Assembly (NCBI GenBank): GCA_001914235.1 | Contig: MQUF01000004.1 | Location: 1-64,000 of the forward strand | Source: Desulfobulbaceae bacterium DB1 | GTDB taxonomy: Bacteria > Desulfobacterota > Desulfobulbia > Desulfobulbales > SURF-16 | Direction of reading: 5' to 3' | DNA length: 64,000 nt | Part shown: positions 1 through 7,277 of the stretch, piece by piece | How positions within the stretch are numbered: the first letter of the stretch is position 1 | How the letters are laid out: every line of letters begins with the position of its first letter | Notes under the pieces: generated by a model | Database searches by the model: none | Told to the model about the DNA's origin: nothing | Seen by the model: the letters and a program-made list of their open reading frames with translations, nothing else | Position numbers and translations under genes: made by a program

Positions 1-89
1 AGGCGAATATTGCAATGTTTTTTGTTAAATTTCAACATGTTATTTTATTATACAGACGATTTTTACTGCAAAAATTTCACGGATTCAGG
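1..89 (-). mobile_element. End of an IS1380-type element, cut by the window edge
   Basis: These 89 bases are the reverse complement of the left end of the complete IS1380-type element further along (3212-3300), with one mismatch at base 17. They finish in the same terminal sequence (CACGGATTCAGG). The element therefore continues to the left of the window, with its transposase expected on the minus strand pointing out of the window. The bases just outside (TATA) do not give an obvious target duplication because the other end is not visible. Confidence 0.88.
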
Positions 90-195
90 TATAAACCATC
101 CACCAAAGAAGACAGGTAATTTTCCAATTCGAAACCGATCCCATTTGCAGTATAATCAGCACAGCGCAAAAAATTGCTGAATCGAGGGCCAGCCC

Positions 196-1050
196 ATGAA
201 GATTGAAAAAAAATATATTACCGCCATTGAAAACCTCATTCCTCGGCCGGACCTCGCCCTTGACGTACTGAACATCGCCCACAATCAGGACTGCGACGTC
301 ACAAAACTGGCCAAAAAGATCGAGCAGGACCCAAGTCTCACCGCCAACATGCTGCGCATGGCCAATTCCTCGTACTTCGGGCACATGAAAGAAATTTCAT
401 CCATCAAGGACATCATTGTTCGGTTGGGATTCGACACGGTGAAACTGCTGGCCATCACCGGGGCTTCGGCGGGCATCCTCAACAGCCCTCAGGAAGCGTA
501 CGACCTCGACCCCGATGAGCTGTGGAATCACTCCCTTGCCACCGCCATCCTCGCCGCTTGTATCGGTAAACATGCCGGCCTTGAAAAAACCTTCTCCATT
601 TATACGGCGGCACTGCTCCATGACGTGGGCAAGGTCGTGCTCAACAAATCCCTGTTAACCCAGTGCCGAAAAAAGAAAAACCAAAAGACATTCTCCTCGC
701 TCATCGCTCTCGAACGCTTTTTTCTCGACACGGATCACGCCAAAGTCGGCCGCGCCCTTCTTGAGGCCTGGGGCCTTCCCGAAAGCATCACCGTGCCGGT
801 GGGACTCCACCATGAACCAGGCGACGGGAAGGACGTGCCCATGGAAGTCAATATCGTCTTTCTTGCCAACTTTCTGACTGAAGGCATGGGAATCCGTTGC
901 GCGCAACCCGACCTGTGCCGTTTCGAGGTACACGAATTTCTCCAACACAACCGGAACCTGCCTGATATCCCGAACTTTTCAGCCGACATGGACGCCATCA
1001 TGGCGGAATTCCTTCAGCAGTTCAACGAGACCACCTTTGCCGCGCAGTAG
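196..1050 (+). CDS. HDOD domain protein
   Basis: A 284-residue cytoplasmic protein that is essentially one HDOD domain (about residues 13-205), a divergent relative of HD phosphohydrolases found in signalling and regulatory proteins of proteobacteria. The motif LLHDVGK is at residues 140-146, but the family as a rule lacks the full set of metal ligands, so enzymatic activity should not be assumed. No receiver, GGDEF or EAL domain is attached. The ATG follows a weak purine-rich site (GAGGG). It stands alone, about 100 bp inside the IS1380 end and followed by its own terminator, so it is a single-gene unit. Partner and signal are unknown. Confidence 0.85.
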   Translation: MKIEKKYITAIENLIPRPDLALDVLNIAHNQDCDVTKLAKKIEQDPSLTANMLRMANSSYFGHMKEISSIKDIIVRLGFDTVKLLAITGASAGILNSPQEAYDLDPDELWNHSLATAILAACIGKHAGLEKTFSIYTAALLHDVGKVVLNKSLLTQCRKKKNQKTFSSLIALERFFLDTDHAKVGRALLEAWGLPESITVPVGLHHEPGDGKDVPMEVNIVFLANFLTEGMGIRCAQPDLCRFEVHEFLQHNRNLPDIPNFSADMDAIMAEFLQQFNETTFAAQ

Positions 1051-1074
1051 GCGGCCGCATGGATTTTTGACTAT

Positions 1075-1103
1075 TTTCACCCTGAAGGGTGAAACGTTTT
1101 TTT
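1075..1103 (+). terminator. Rho-independent terminator after the HDOD gene
   Basis: A perfect 9-bp stem (TTTCACCCT / AGGGTGAAA) with a two-base loop, followed after CG by seven T residues. It lies 25 bp after the HDOD stop codon and fits a classical intrinsic terminator. Confidence 0.9.
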
Positions 1104-1260
1104 GCCTAATTAAAAAATGCATGTTCTGATTTGTGCAATCTGTGGCTGGAGGATATCAACTTAATAAACGGCGTTTCCCTGTCCAGACAAAACGTGCCAC
1201 CTCAATTTCATGTTTTTCGATATACTTCCTGAATTTATCTTTCAAATCTGACAATTACAG

Positions 1261-1551
1261 TTAGAATCCTACCTCTTTTTGGTGTCGAATCGTCAGCACG
1301 GTAACGAAATCGCCGTCGTAGCGGTACAACACGATATAGCCGCTGTCGCCAAAGTCGATCAGCAATTCTCTATATTCCGGATCCAAGTTGTCGGCAGGAC
1401 GTCCGATCTGTGGCTGCTGCCCAAGTGCTTGCACCGCTTTCTTGATAATGGCAGCGGCACGCTTTGCCACATCTGAGCTTTTCGGGCGTAAGAACTCGCG
1501 CAACCTTTCCAGGTCGCGTAACGCTCGCGGCGCAAATCTCACTTGTGGCAT
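1261..1551 (-). CDS. RelE/ParE-family toxin
   Basis: A 96-residue basic protein of the RelE/ParE superfamily. The pattern RFAPRALRDLERLREFL at the N-terminus, an alpha-helical middle (AAAIIKKAVQAL), then a beta sheet with YRELLIDFGDSGYIVLYRY and the closing VLTIRHQKEVGF are typical. ParE members poison gyrase and RelE members cleave mRNA; the lineup here looks closer to ParE, but this is not certain. The start used (MPQVRF) overlaps the antitoxin stop by 13 bp, so the two genes are translationally coupled. A longer upstream reading adds 11 basic residues and has no better ribosome site. Confidence 0.85.
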   Translation of the reverse strand: MPQVRFAPRALRDLERLREFLRPKSSDVAKRAAAIIKKAVQALGQQPQIGRPADNLDPEYRELLIDFGDSGYIVLYRYDGDFVTVLTIRHQKEVGF

Positions 1552-1829
1552 ATGGGCGCAGCCTTTTCGTTTTCTTCGCCCCACGTATCAAGCCACGTGG
1601 AAACTTCATCCCCGGTCACATGCAAGCCGGTTTCCTGGTATTCCTCCCACGCATTAATGGCATCTTGTCGGAAGGATTCGCGCTTTTCCTCGCGCTCAAG
1701 GTATTGCTGGATAGCCTCGCGCATCACCCAATGTGCTGTACGGCGGTGTGTTTCGGCTAAATGTTCGATTCGGGCGCGTGTTTCTTGATCCAATTTTACA
1801 GATACGGTTTTAGCAGCAGTAGCAGGCAT
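1539..1829 (-). CDS. Ribbon-helix-helix antitoxin
   Basis: A 96-residue antitoxin with an N-terminal ribbon-helix-helix DNA-binding motif (VSVKLDQETRARIEHLAE, then RTAHWVMREAIQQYLE), CopG/ParD-like, and an acidic C-terminal toxin-binding tail. The ATG is preceded by GGAG at good spacing; an in-frame methionine eight codons upstream is less well placed. It is the first gene of a leftward operon with the RelE/ParE toxin. A consensus promoter and an inverted repeat lie directly upstream, which fits the autorepression usual for this family. Confidence 0.87.
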   Translation of the reverse strand: MPATAAKTVSVKLDQETRARIEHLAETHRRTAHWVMREAIQQYLEREEKRESFRQDAINAWEEYQETGLHVTGDEVSTWLDTWGEENEKAAPICHK

Positions 1830-1856
1830 GACATTTTCTCCATAAAGTAACAATAA

Positions 1857-1904
1857 GTGTTATTTGGTAACACCAATTATAACAACTCATGCTTGGTGTG
1901 TCAA
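1857..1904 (-). promoter_or_regulatory. Consensus sigma70 promoter and operator of the CopG-ParE module
   Basis: Reading the minus strand, TTGACA and TATAAT are separated by exactly 17 bp, a perfect sigma70 consensus. An inverted repeat with arms GTGTTA and TAACAC and a 5-bp spacer (1857-1873) lies at the expected transcription start, where a bound antitoxin would block initiation. The operator role is inferred; the sequence elements are read directly. Confidence 0.85.
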
Positions 1905-2107
1905 TTTATTGTGCAATTGGATTTTTGATTGCATTCTTTTGCTCTTGGTCTATCCGGATTCAGAACTTTTGCAATCATTTTTGCAGTCATCAAAATTCGG
2001 TGATCACAGATGGTCAATTTTCCGTTGTCATTCCGACCTAAGTTCATGATGGGAAGATCAATCCCCACAAAACCCTTTTAACAGGTTACCTAAGAATGCT
2101 TTTAATG

Positions 2108-2147
2108 TTGATATGGTCTTTAAAAAGATTTATCATAAGGGTTATGA
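2108..2147 (+). promoter_or_regulatory. Promoter and overlapping operator of the RelE module
   Basis: TTGATA and TATCAT are separated by 17 bp. A perfect inverted repeat (TCATAA, GGG, TTATGA; 2133-2147) overlaps the -10 element, as expected for an autorepressing antitoxin operator. The stretch between the two toxin modules (about 1905-2107) otherwise shows nothing I can name. Confidence 0.75.
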
Positions 2148-2179
2148 AAAGGTTCTTTAAAAATACTATGGAGGGTAAC

Positions 2180-2434
2180 ATGAGTTTAACACATCATATT
2201 TTAGCAGACGTAAGCGCCGGGATATCCGAATTGAAAAAAAACCCTATGGGTGTTGTTCAGCAGGGGGATGGTGGCCCGGTTGCTATACTGAATCGCAACG
2301 AACCTGTATTTTATGCAATACCCGCTAAAGCCTTTGAGGCGATGATGGATAAGCTGGAAGATATAGAGTTGGCAGCTATCGTTGAGGCTCGGAAGGATCA
2401 ATCCGAAATTGAGGTTGATATCAATGAGCTCTAA
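2180..2434 (+). CDS. Phd/YefM-like (StbD-type) antitoxin
   Basis: An 84-residue antitoxin of the Phd/YefM/StbD type: the N-terminus ILADVSAGISELKKNP matches the DNA-binding fold of the family, then GPVAILNRNEPVFYAIP, then an acidic C-terminal tail that would wrap the toxin. The start has a near-perfect GGAGGG site five bases upstream; the longer open frame upstream (from about 2096) runs through the promoter and is not used. It overlaps the toxin gene by 11 bp. Base composition is A+T-richer than the flanking chromosome, fitting mobile origin. Confidence 0.88.
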   Translation: MSLTHHILADVSAGISELKKNPMGVVQQGDGGPVAILNRNEPVFYAIPAKAFEAMMDKLEDIELAAIVEARKDQSEIEVDINEL

Positions 2435-2708
2435 GCTTGTTTTTAAAGAAGAGGCCAAAAAAGAATGGGATAAGCTGGACTCTTCTGTTCGTTCTGTTTT
2501 TGTAAAAAAACTGAAAGAACGAATAACGCAACCACGTATTGAAAGCGCGAGACTCTGCGGAATGAACGATTGCTATAAAATTAAACTGCGTAATGCAGGT
2601 TATCGTCTCGTTTATCAGGTGAGGGATAAAGAACTTGTTGTTTCGTTTATAGCCGTAGGAAAGCGAGACAAAAACACTGCTTATCGTGTAGCTCATTCAA
2701 GAAGTTGA
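2424..2708 (+). CDS. relE: RelE-family mRNA interferase toxin
   Basis: A 94-residue RelE homologue. The sequence follows E. coli RelE closely: an N-terminal EEAKKEWDKLDSSVR helix, a conserved LCGMNDCYKIKLRNAGYRL core and VSFIAVGKRDK near the end. RelE cuts mRNA in the ribosomal A site; the basic and tyrosine residues of the known active region appear conserved. The start codon lies inside the end of the antitoxin gene, so translation is coupled. With the CopG-ParE pair upstream it makes two independent toxin-antitoxin modules in 1.5 kb next to an IS element. Confidence 0.9.
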   Translation: MSSKLVFKEEAKKEWDKLDSSVRSVFVKKLKERITQPRIESARLCGMNDCYKIKLRNAGYRLVYQVRDKELVVSFIAVGKRDKNTAYRVAHSRS

Positions 2709-3031
2709 AGAGGTGGTCCGCGTTCCGGCAAAGAAATGCGTCATGTCCTTGAGTCAGGCATGCAAAGCCCCCTTGACCGTTTGTGATCCCAAGCCGCATC
2801 ATTGCTGTCGTTTTTCCCAACACATATCCACCATATGTGATTCAAATGTTTGTGGAAGTCACGCAGAAAAAAATCGGCCAACCATCTTTTTACAGCGGCA
2901 TATGATACATACCCAAGAGCCAAGGGCAGACCTGACCCCTTCCTCACAAGAGCCAAGGGCAGACCTGACCCCTTCCTCAGACCCCTTCCTGACAAAATCA
3001 AAATAGACCCCATTCCAAAATATCGTTAACT
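2709..3031. other. Intergenic stretch with a tandem repeat, no gene seen
   Basis: No convincing gene. It holds a twice-repeated 33-bp unit (listed separately) and shorter echoes of the same GACCCC-rich phrase (for example AGACCCCATTCC near 3005). The open frames across it are short and without ribosome sites. Confidence 0.5.
2914..2979. repeat. Two perfect tandem copies of a 33-bp unit
   Basis: Two identical head-to-tail 33-bp copies (beginning CAAGAGCCAAGGGCAGACCT and ending in CCCCTTCCTCA), followed by a partial third copy of the GACCCCTTCCT part. From memory, phrases of this kind recur in intergenic regions of some deltaproteobacterial genomes near REP-associated (Y1) transposases; none is visible here. 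Confidence 0.9.
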
Positions 3032-3211
3032 TTATTCCTGAGGTTCCAATAAAAACAGTTCACAATTTTGACAGCTTATTTGTTGATCAGCAGACAGGAA
3101 TTTAGCAAACTCATCATTGGATATTTTGCTGTTTTTGATGGCAATATTTCCAAGTTTATTTTTGCGCAAAAACACACGCAAACGGTCAACAGCCTCTTGC
3201 TTACAATTTGG
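3032..3211 (-). pseudogene. C-terminal half of a gene split by the IS1380 insertion
   Basis: A 59-codon open frame runs from the IS boundary to a stop, with protein-like composition: RLRVFLRKNKLGNIAIKNSK in the middle and a CxxC pair (SCQNCELF) near the end. It has no start of its own. On the other side of the IS, on the same strand, lies a gene with a good start that runs into the IS and is cut. Together they would give a protein of about 150 residues with a C-terminal CxxC. The join is inferred: target duplication is not visible, so they could be unrelated fragments. Confidence 0.45.
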
Positions 3212-4885
3212 CCTGAATCCGTGAAATTTTTGCAGTAAAAATCGTCTGTATAATAAAATAACATGTTGAAATTTAACAAAAAATATTGCAATATTCGCCT
3301 GTCTAAAAACATCACTCTGCAGGTGAAAAAATGAAACGATTTATTCTTGAACGCTCATCGGACGAATTTTATACCTCTCATTCCGGCCTGGCCCTGATCG
3401 GGCTCGGTATCAATCGCTTTACCAGCTTGAACGCCAAGCTGAAAAAGGCGATACCCGACACCAAGGACATTGCCAATACAGATGTCATTCGCAGTTATCT
3501 CGGGCTCCTCTCGCTTGGCAAAAGCGATTTCGAAGCCATTGCCGACATGAAAGACGACAGGTATTTCCAGCAATCACTTGGCATCAAAGCGGTTCCTTCG
3601 CCCGAAACCTTGCGCCAGCGCCTTGACGAAACCGCAACAGTTTTTCAGCCAATTGCTTCCTCCACCTACACGGAGTTCATCCGCAATGCCAAAGGAAAAG
3701 TAACCCCCTTGGCCATGGGTCATGTCGCCGTCGATATGGACGTCTTTTGCATGGACAACTCCGGCACCAAAAAAGAAGGTTCCAAGCATACCTATCACGG
3801 TTATGACGGCTATGCGCCAATAGCCGCCTACATGGGAGAGGAAGGCTGGTGTATTAATCTTGAGTTCCGGGAGGGCAGCCAGCACAGCCAAAACAATTTT
3901 ATTCCTTTTCTGCAGGAAACCATCTCCCGTGCCAAGTCTTTAACCAAAAAGTCACTGTTATTCAGGCTTGACTCCGGACACGATGCTGTCGAGACCCGAG
4001 CAACGCTTTATGGCCACAAAAAGGTCGATTACATCCTGAAATGGAATCCCCGCAAGCAGGACCTTCCCGCCTGGCTGGCCCGTGGGCTGCAAGAAGGAGA
4101 AGTGAGCGAACCACGACGCGGCAAACGGGTTGCCGTATTCAGTTTCAACCAGCTTCAGGAGCACGAGGGCAAGGAGTTCAGTACCCGCCTGATCGTCCGC
4201 GTGATTGAACGTACCATTGACAAACGCGGCCAGTTGCTGCTGGTGCCGGATATAGAACTTGAGGGCTGGTGGACATCCCTTTACCTGCCGGAAAAAGAGA
4301 TCATCAAGCTCTACCGGGACCACGGCACAAGCGAGCAGTTTCACAGCGAATTTAAAACCGACATGGATCTTGAGCGGTTGCCTTCGGGAAAATTTGCGAC
4401 CAATTCCTTGATCATGTCCTTGGCCGGCTTGGCTTATAACATCTTGCGGTTTATCGGCCAGCTTGGCCTTCTCGGTGATCGCTCACCAGTGCGCCACTCG
4501 GCAAAGCGCAGGAGAATTCGTACCGTTATTCAGGAACTCATGTACCGTGCAGCCAGACTGATTGAGACCGGCAGGAAACTGAAGCTGCGGTTCAGCCGCC
4601 ACTGTTGCGCATTTGACTCGTTTCAGGCCGTTTATAACCGGCTTGCCTTTGGCTAATGCAAGAACAGAAGAGAAATTTGCCGGAAAGTGGCTGAACAGCA
4701 GGCCCTGCCGGGAAAATACGCCTAAAAACAGGCAAATATAGCAATTTTTCAAAGAACAACGGGGACGATGTCCCAATTTACCAGCAATATGCTGGCAATA
4801 TATAAATTTCTGGCGGTCGCGGTGTTGAAATTTTTTCGCGCCCCACAATTTTCAGGGAGAATCCGGGATACCTCACGGATTCAGG
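3212..4885 (+). mobile_element. Complete IS1380-family insertion sequence
   Basis: A 1674-bp element bounded by inverted CCTGAATCCGTGA ends and holding one transposase gene, which is the size and layout of the IS1380 family. Flanking tetranucleotides differ (TTGG and TTAT), so a clean target duplication is not seen. Its left 89 bp match the element end at base 1 in inverted orientation. The right end of about 230 bp after the transposase is non-coding. It appears to interrupt a small minus-strand gene. Confidence 0.93.
3331..4656 (+). CDS. IS1380-family DDE transposase
   Basis: A 441-residue transposase of the IS1380 (DDE_Tnp_1-like) family. The first catalytic aspartate lies in AVDMDVFCMDNSGT (about residue 135), the second in LFRLDSGHDAVE, and the glutamate in YRDHGTSEQFHSEFK, the usual YREK-type region. 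Reading frame is intact from ATG to stop, so the element may still be active. It is full length for the family. Confidence 0.92.
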   Translation: MKRFILERSSDEFYTSHSGLALIGLGINRFTSLNAKLKKAIPDTKDIANTDVIRSYLGLLSLGKSDFEAIADMKDDRYFQQSLGIKAVPSPETLRQRLDETATVFQPIASSTYTEFIRNAKGKVTPLAMGHVAVDMDVFCMDNSGTKKEGSKHTYHGYDGYAPIAAYMGEEGWCINLEFREGSQHSQNNFIPFLQETISRAKSLTKKSLLFRLDSGHDAVETRATLYGHKKVDYILKWNPRKQDLPAWLARGLQEGEVSEPRRGKRVAVFSFNQLQEHEGKEFSTRLIVRVIERTIDKRGQLLLVPDIELEGWWTSLYLPEKEIIKLYRDHGTSEQFHSEFKTDMDLERLPSGKFATNSLIMSLAGLAYNILRFIGQLGLLGDRSPVRHSAKRRRIRTVIQELMYRAARLIETGRKLKLRFSRHCCAFDSFQAVYNRLAFG

Positions 4886-5160
4886 TTATAGATAATTTCG
4901 TTGGTCAGAACATCAACAATGGACTCTTCATAATCGCGGACATATTTTTCCCTTTCACCCCCTTTGTCGGCATCAATGTTCTCGTCTTCCTGTGGCGAAT
5001 TGTGCGATTGCAGGGCAACAGTCAGGGATTCAATGGCCTGGCTGATATCCGATGCCAGTTTGGGGTCGCTCTCAAACACCGAGGCGTTCGCCCGGCAGAG
5101 GACGTCAAGGCAGTTGATCAGCACTTCCGGCTGTAATTTTTGTGGCGCATTTTTCTTCAT
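4886..5160 (-). pseudogene. N-terminal part of a gene truncated by IS1380
   Basis: The ATG has a strong AGGAGG site upstream and opens a frame of about 91 native codons, which then enters the IS and stops after three IS-derived codons. The protein begins MKKNAPQKLQPEVLINCLDV and is acidic and helical with no recognised domain. The frame on the far side of the IS (3032-3211) is a plausible remainder. Whether the truncated product (about 95 residues) still works is unknown. Confidence 0.6.
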
Positions 5161-5678
5161 GGGCAAAGACCTCCTGTTCCCGGTCGGGCATGTGCTCCGT
5201 ATCGAGGACAAATCGAGAACAATGAAGAGATTAAGCAAATAGCGTGCCGATTTTGCTGGGGAGGTGGGGTGCTTCTAAGGCAGTGTGTTCCTTGCTTTTT
5301 CCTGATTTCAAGAAATGCTGAAAATGCCGGCGGAATGGCCTGGTGTAAAAAAAAATTACAGGAAGAATAAATAAAAAATAAGGAAATTTTTCGATCCGGC
5401 GAAGGAAATATCCGTGCCGGTCATGTTTTCCATCCTTTGTTTCTGCTTGCGTAATAAAAAAATATCTGGTAATTTTTACCGCATTTGGTTTTTTTCAGCT
5501 CCGGGTAGTTCCTTTTACGTCTTTCCTTCCCATCTGAGAAACTCGTGTTTTTTTATATAACTTCCGGGCACGGTTCCATGTGTATGCCGGAAATGTGTGA
5601 TGGCGATAACAACCTGCTTTCGGGACAGGTTAATGGAGAAATGTGTTCTGCGCAAACGTCAATATATGAGGTAATCTC
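5161..5678. other. Intergenic region upstream of pycA
   Basis: About 520 bp without a supported gene. The 5' part is the promoter side of the truncated minus-strand gene; the 3' part is A+T-rich leader DNA before pycA. A weak TTGCGT-17-TAATTT pair near 5448-5476 could be a promoter for pycA. No riboswitch or terminator pattern was recognised. Confidence 0.4.
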
Positions 5679-7127
5679 TTGAGCAAGAAAATAAAAATAA
5701 TGGTAGCAAACCGCGGTGAAATTGCGTTGCGAATCATTCGCGCCATTCAGGAGCTTGGGCATACGGCAGTGGCGATTTATGAGACGCCCGATAATGCCGC
5801 GCTCCATATCCGTACGGCTGATGAGGCAATCTGGATCGGCGACGGACCCCGGTCGGATTACTTGAGTATTGAAAAGATAATCCGGGCCGCCAAGTCCCAT
5901 TATGTTGACGCCATCCATCCCGGTTACGGTTTCCTGGCGGAAAATCCGGATTTTGCCAAGGCCTGTGAAGAAGCGGGCATTATTTTCATCGGTCCGCCCC
6001 ACGAAGTCATCATGAAACTCGGCGATAAAGTGACGGCGCGCAAAATCATGGCTGAAGCCGGAATTCCCATGGTGCCCGGCACAGCCAATCTTTCCTCCGG
6101 CGATGCGGGCTTGAAGGAAGCGCTGGAGTTTGCCGCGAAATATAAATATCCGGTCATGCTGAAGGCAACCGCCGGCGGCGGCGGCAGAGGCATTCGGCAG
6201 ATCGAGAACGACCTGCAGATGAAAGAGCAGTTGCCCCTTGCCCGTTCCGAGGCCAAGGCTGCCTTCAATAATGACAATGTTTATCTGGAAAAGGTCGTGC
6301 TGCAGCCAAAGCACGTGGAAGTCCAGATCATGGCGGATAAGTACGGCAATACCGTTCATCTGGGCACCCGTGACTGCTCTATTCAGCGGCGTAATCAAAA
6401 GCTGGTTGAAATAGCACCGTCCATGATTCCCGACAACAAGCTGCTTGATGAAATTTGTGCAACGGCGGTCAAGGCGGCAAAGGCCTCCAACTACTTTAAT
6501 GCCGGCACGGTTGAGTTCCTGGTGGACAAGGACTACAACTATTATTTCATGGAGATCAACACCAGGGTGCAGGTGGAGCATACCGTCACCGAGATGGTCA
6601 CCGGCATCGATATCGTTCGCACCCAGATCAAGCTTGCCCTGGGCAAAAAGCTGCTCTTTACCCAGGCTGATGTGAAAATGCGCGGCCATGCCATCGAGGT
6701 GCGTATCAATGCCGAGGATCCGCAGAATAATTTCATGCCGGAGGGCGGCAAGACGGTCACCGTCTATCGGTCGCCCGGCGGATATGGTGTGCGTCTTGAC
6801 GGTTTTGTCTACCAGGGTTTCACGGTTCCCGAGGTGTATGATTCCCTGCTGGTCAAATTGACGGTTTTCGGTTTTTCCTGGAACGAAACCGTTGACCGCA
6901 TGCGCCGTTGCCTGCGCAACTACACCATAACCGGTCCGAAAACCACTATTCCTTTTTATCTGAATCTGGTCAACGACCCTGATTTCCAGGAAGGCGATTT
7001 CGACACATCGTATCTTGAGACCCATCCGCATCTTTTTGATTACAAGGATGATACCAGCGAGGTGTACAAACTGGCCAAGCTGATTGCCGAGATTCACTAT
7101 AAAAAGGAAAATGTTTACGCAATTTAG
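5679..7127 (+). CDS. pycA: Pyruvate carboxylase subunit A (biotin carboxylase)
   Basis: A 482-residue biotin carboxylase that carboxylates the biotin carrier of a two-subunit acyl/pyruvate carboxylase using ATP and bicarbonate. Visible marks: the N-terminal fold MVANRGEIALRIIRA, HPGYGFLAEN, the ATP-grasp glycine loop KATAGGGGRGIRQI (about 165) and the metal/bicarbonate site MEINTRVQVEHTVTE. Length matches stand-alone subunits. The start is a TTG seven bases after GAGG, and no ATG fits better. The carboxyltransferase-biotin partner follows 150 bp later on the same strand. Substrate pyruvate is inferred from the partner; the likely role is anaplerotic oxaloacetate formation. Confidence 0.88.
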   Translation: MSKKIKIMVANRGEIALRIIRAIQELGHTAVAIYETPDNAALHIRTADEAIWIGDGPRSDYLSIEKIIRAAKSHYVDAIHPGYGFLAENPDFAKACEEAGIIFIGPPHEVIMKLGDKVTARKIMAEAGIPMVPGTANLSSGDAGLKEALEFAAKYKYPVMLKATAGGGGRGIRQIENDLQMKEQLPLARSEAKAAFNNDNVYLEKVVLQPKHVEVQIMADKYGNTVHLGTRDCSIQRRNQKLVEIAPSMIPDNKLLDEICATAVKAAKASNYFNAGTVEFLVDKDYNYYFMEINTRVQVEHTVTEMVTGIDIVRTQIKLALGKKLLFTQADVKMRGHAIEVRINAEDPQNNFMPEGGKTVTVYRSPGGYGVRLDGFVYQGFTVPEVYDSLLVKLTVFGFSWNETVDRMRRCLRNYTITGPKTTIPFYLNLVNDPDFQEGDFDTSYLETHPHLFDYKDDTSEVYKLAKLIAEIHYKKENVYAI

Positions 7128-7134
7128 GGGCGTA

Positions 7135-7153
7135 ACGAAACAACTTGTTTCGT
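7135..7153. promoter_or_regulatory. Perfect 19-bp palindrome between pycA and pycB
   Basis: Arms ACGAAACAA and TTGTTTCGT around a single C, beginning seven bases after the pycA stop. No T-run follows on either strand, so it does not look like a terminator. The same 150-bp gap contains a direct repeat of AGCGGCCATGT (near 7180). It could be an operator for separate control of pycB or an mRNA-processing hairpin; neither is shown. Confidence 0.6.
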
Positions 7154-7277
7154 ATTCGTAACGGATTCTTCTGCCGTAGCGGCCATGTGAGCGGCCATGT
7201 CGTTTGGAGACAACGGCTTAAGCGACCAACAGTCAATTGAAGGGTTGCGACCCTGTTTGCCATAAAAAGGAGTCACC

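Noticed and set aside
2755-2790. GCAAAGCC sequence considered as another GEMM riboswitch
   Set aside because: The other conserved blocks of the aptamer are missing and it is not upstream of a gene it could control.
5553-7097. A 514-codon minus-strand open frame opposite pycA
   Set aside because: It is antisense to a clear biotin carboxylase, has no ribosome site and a composition typical of shadow frames in G+C-rich coding DNA.
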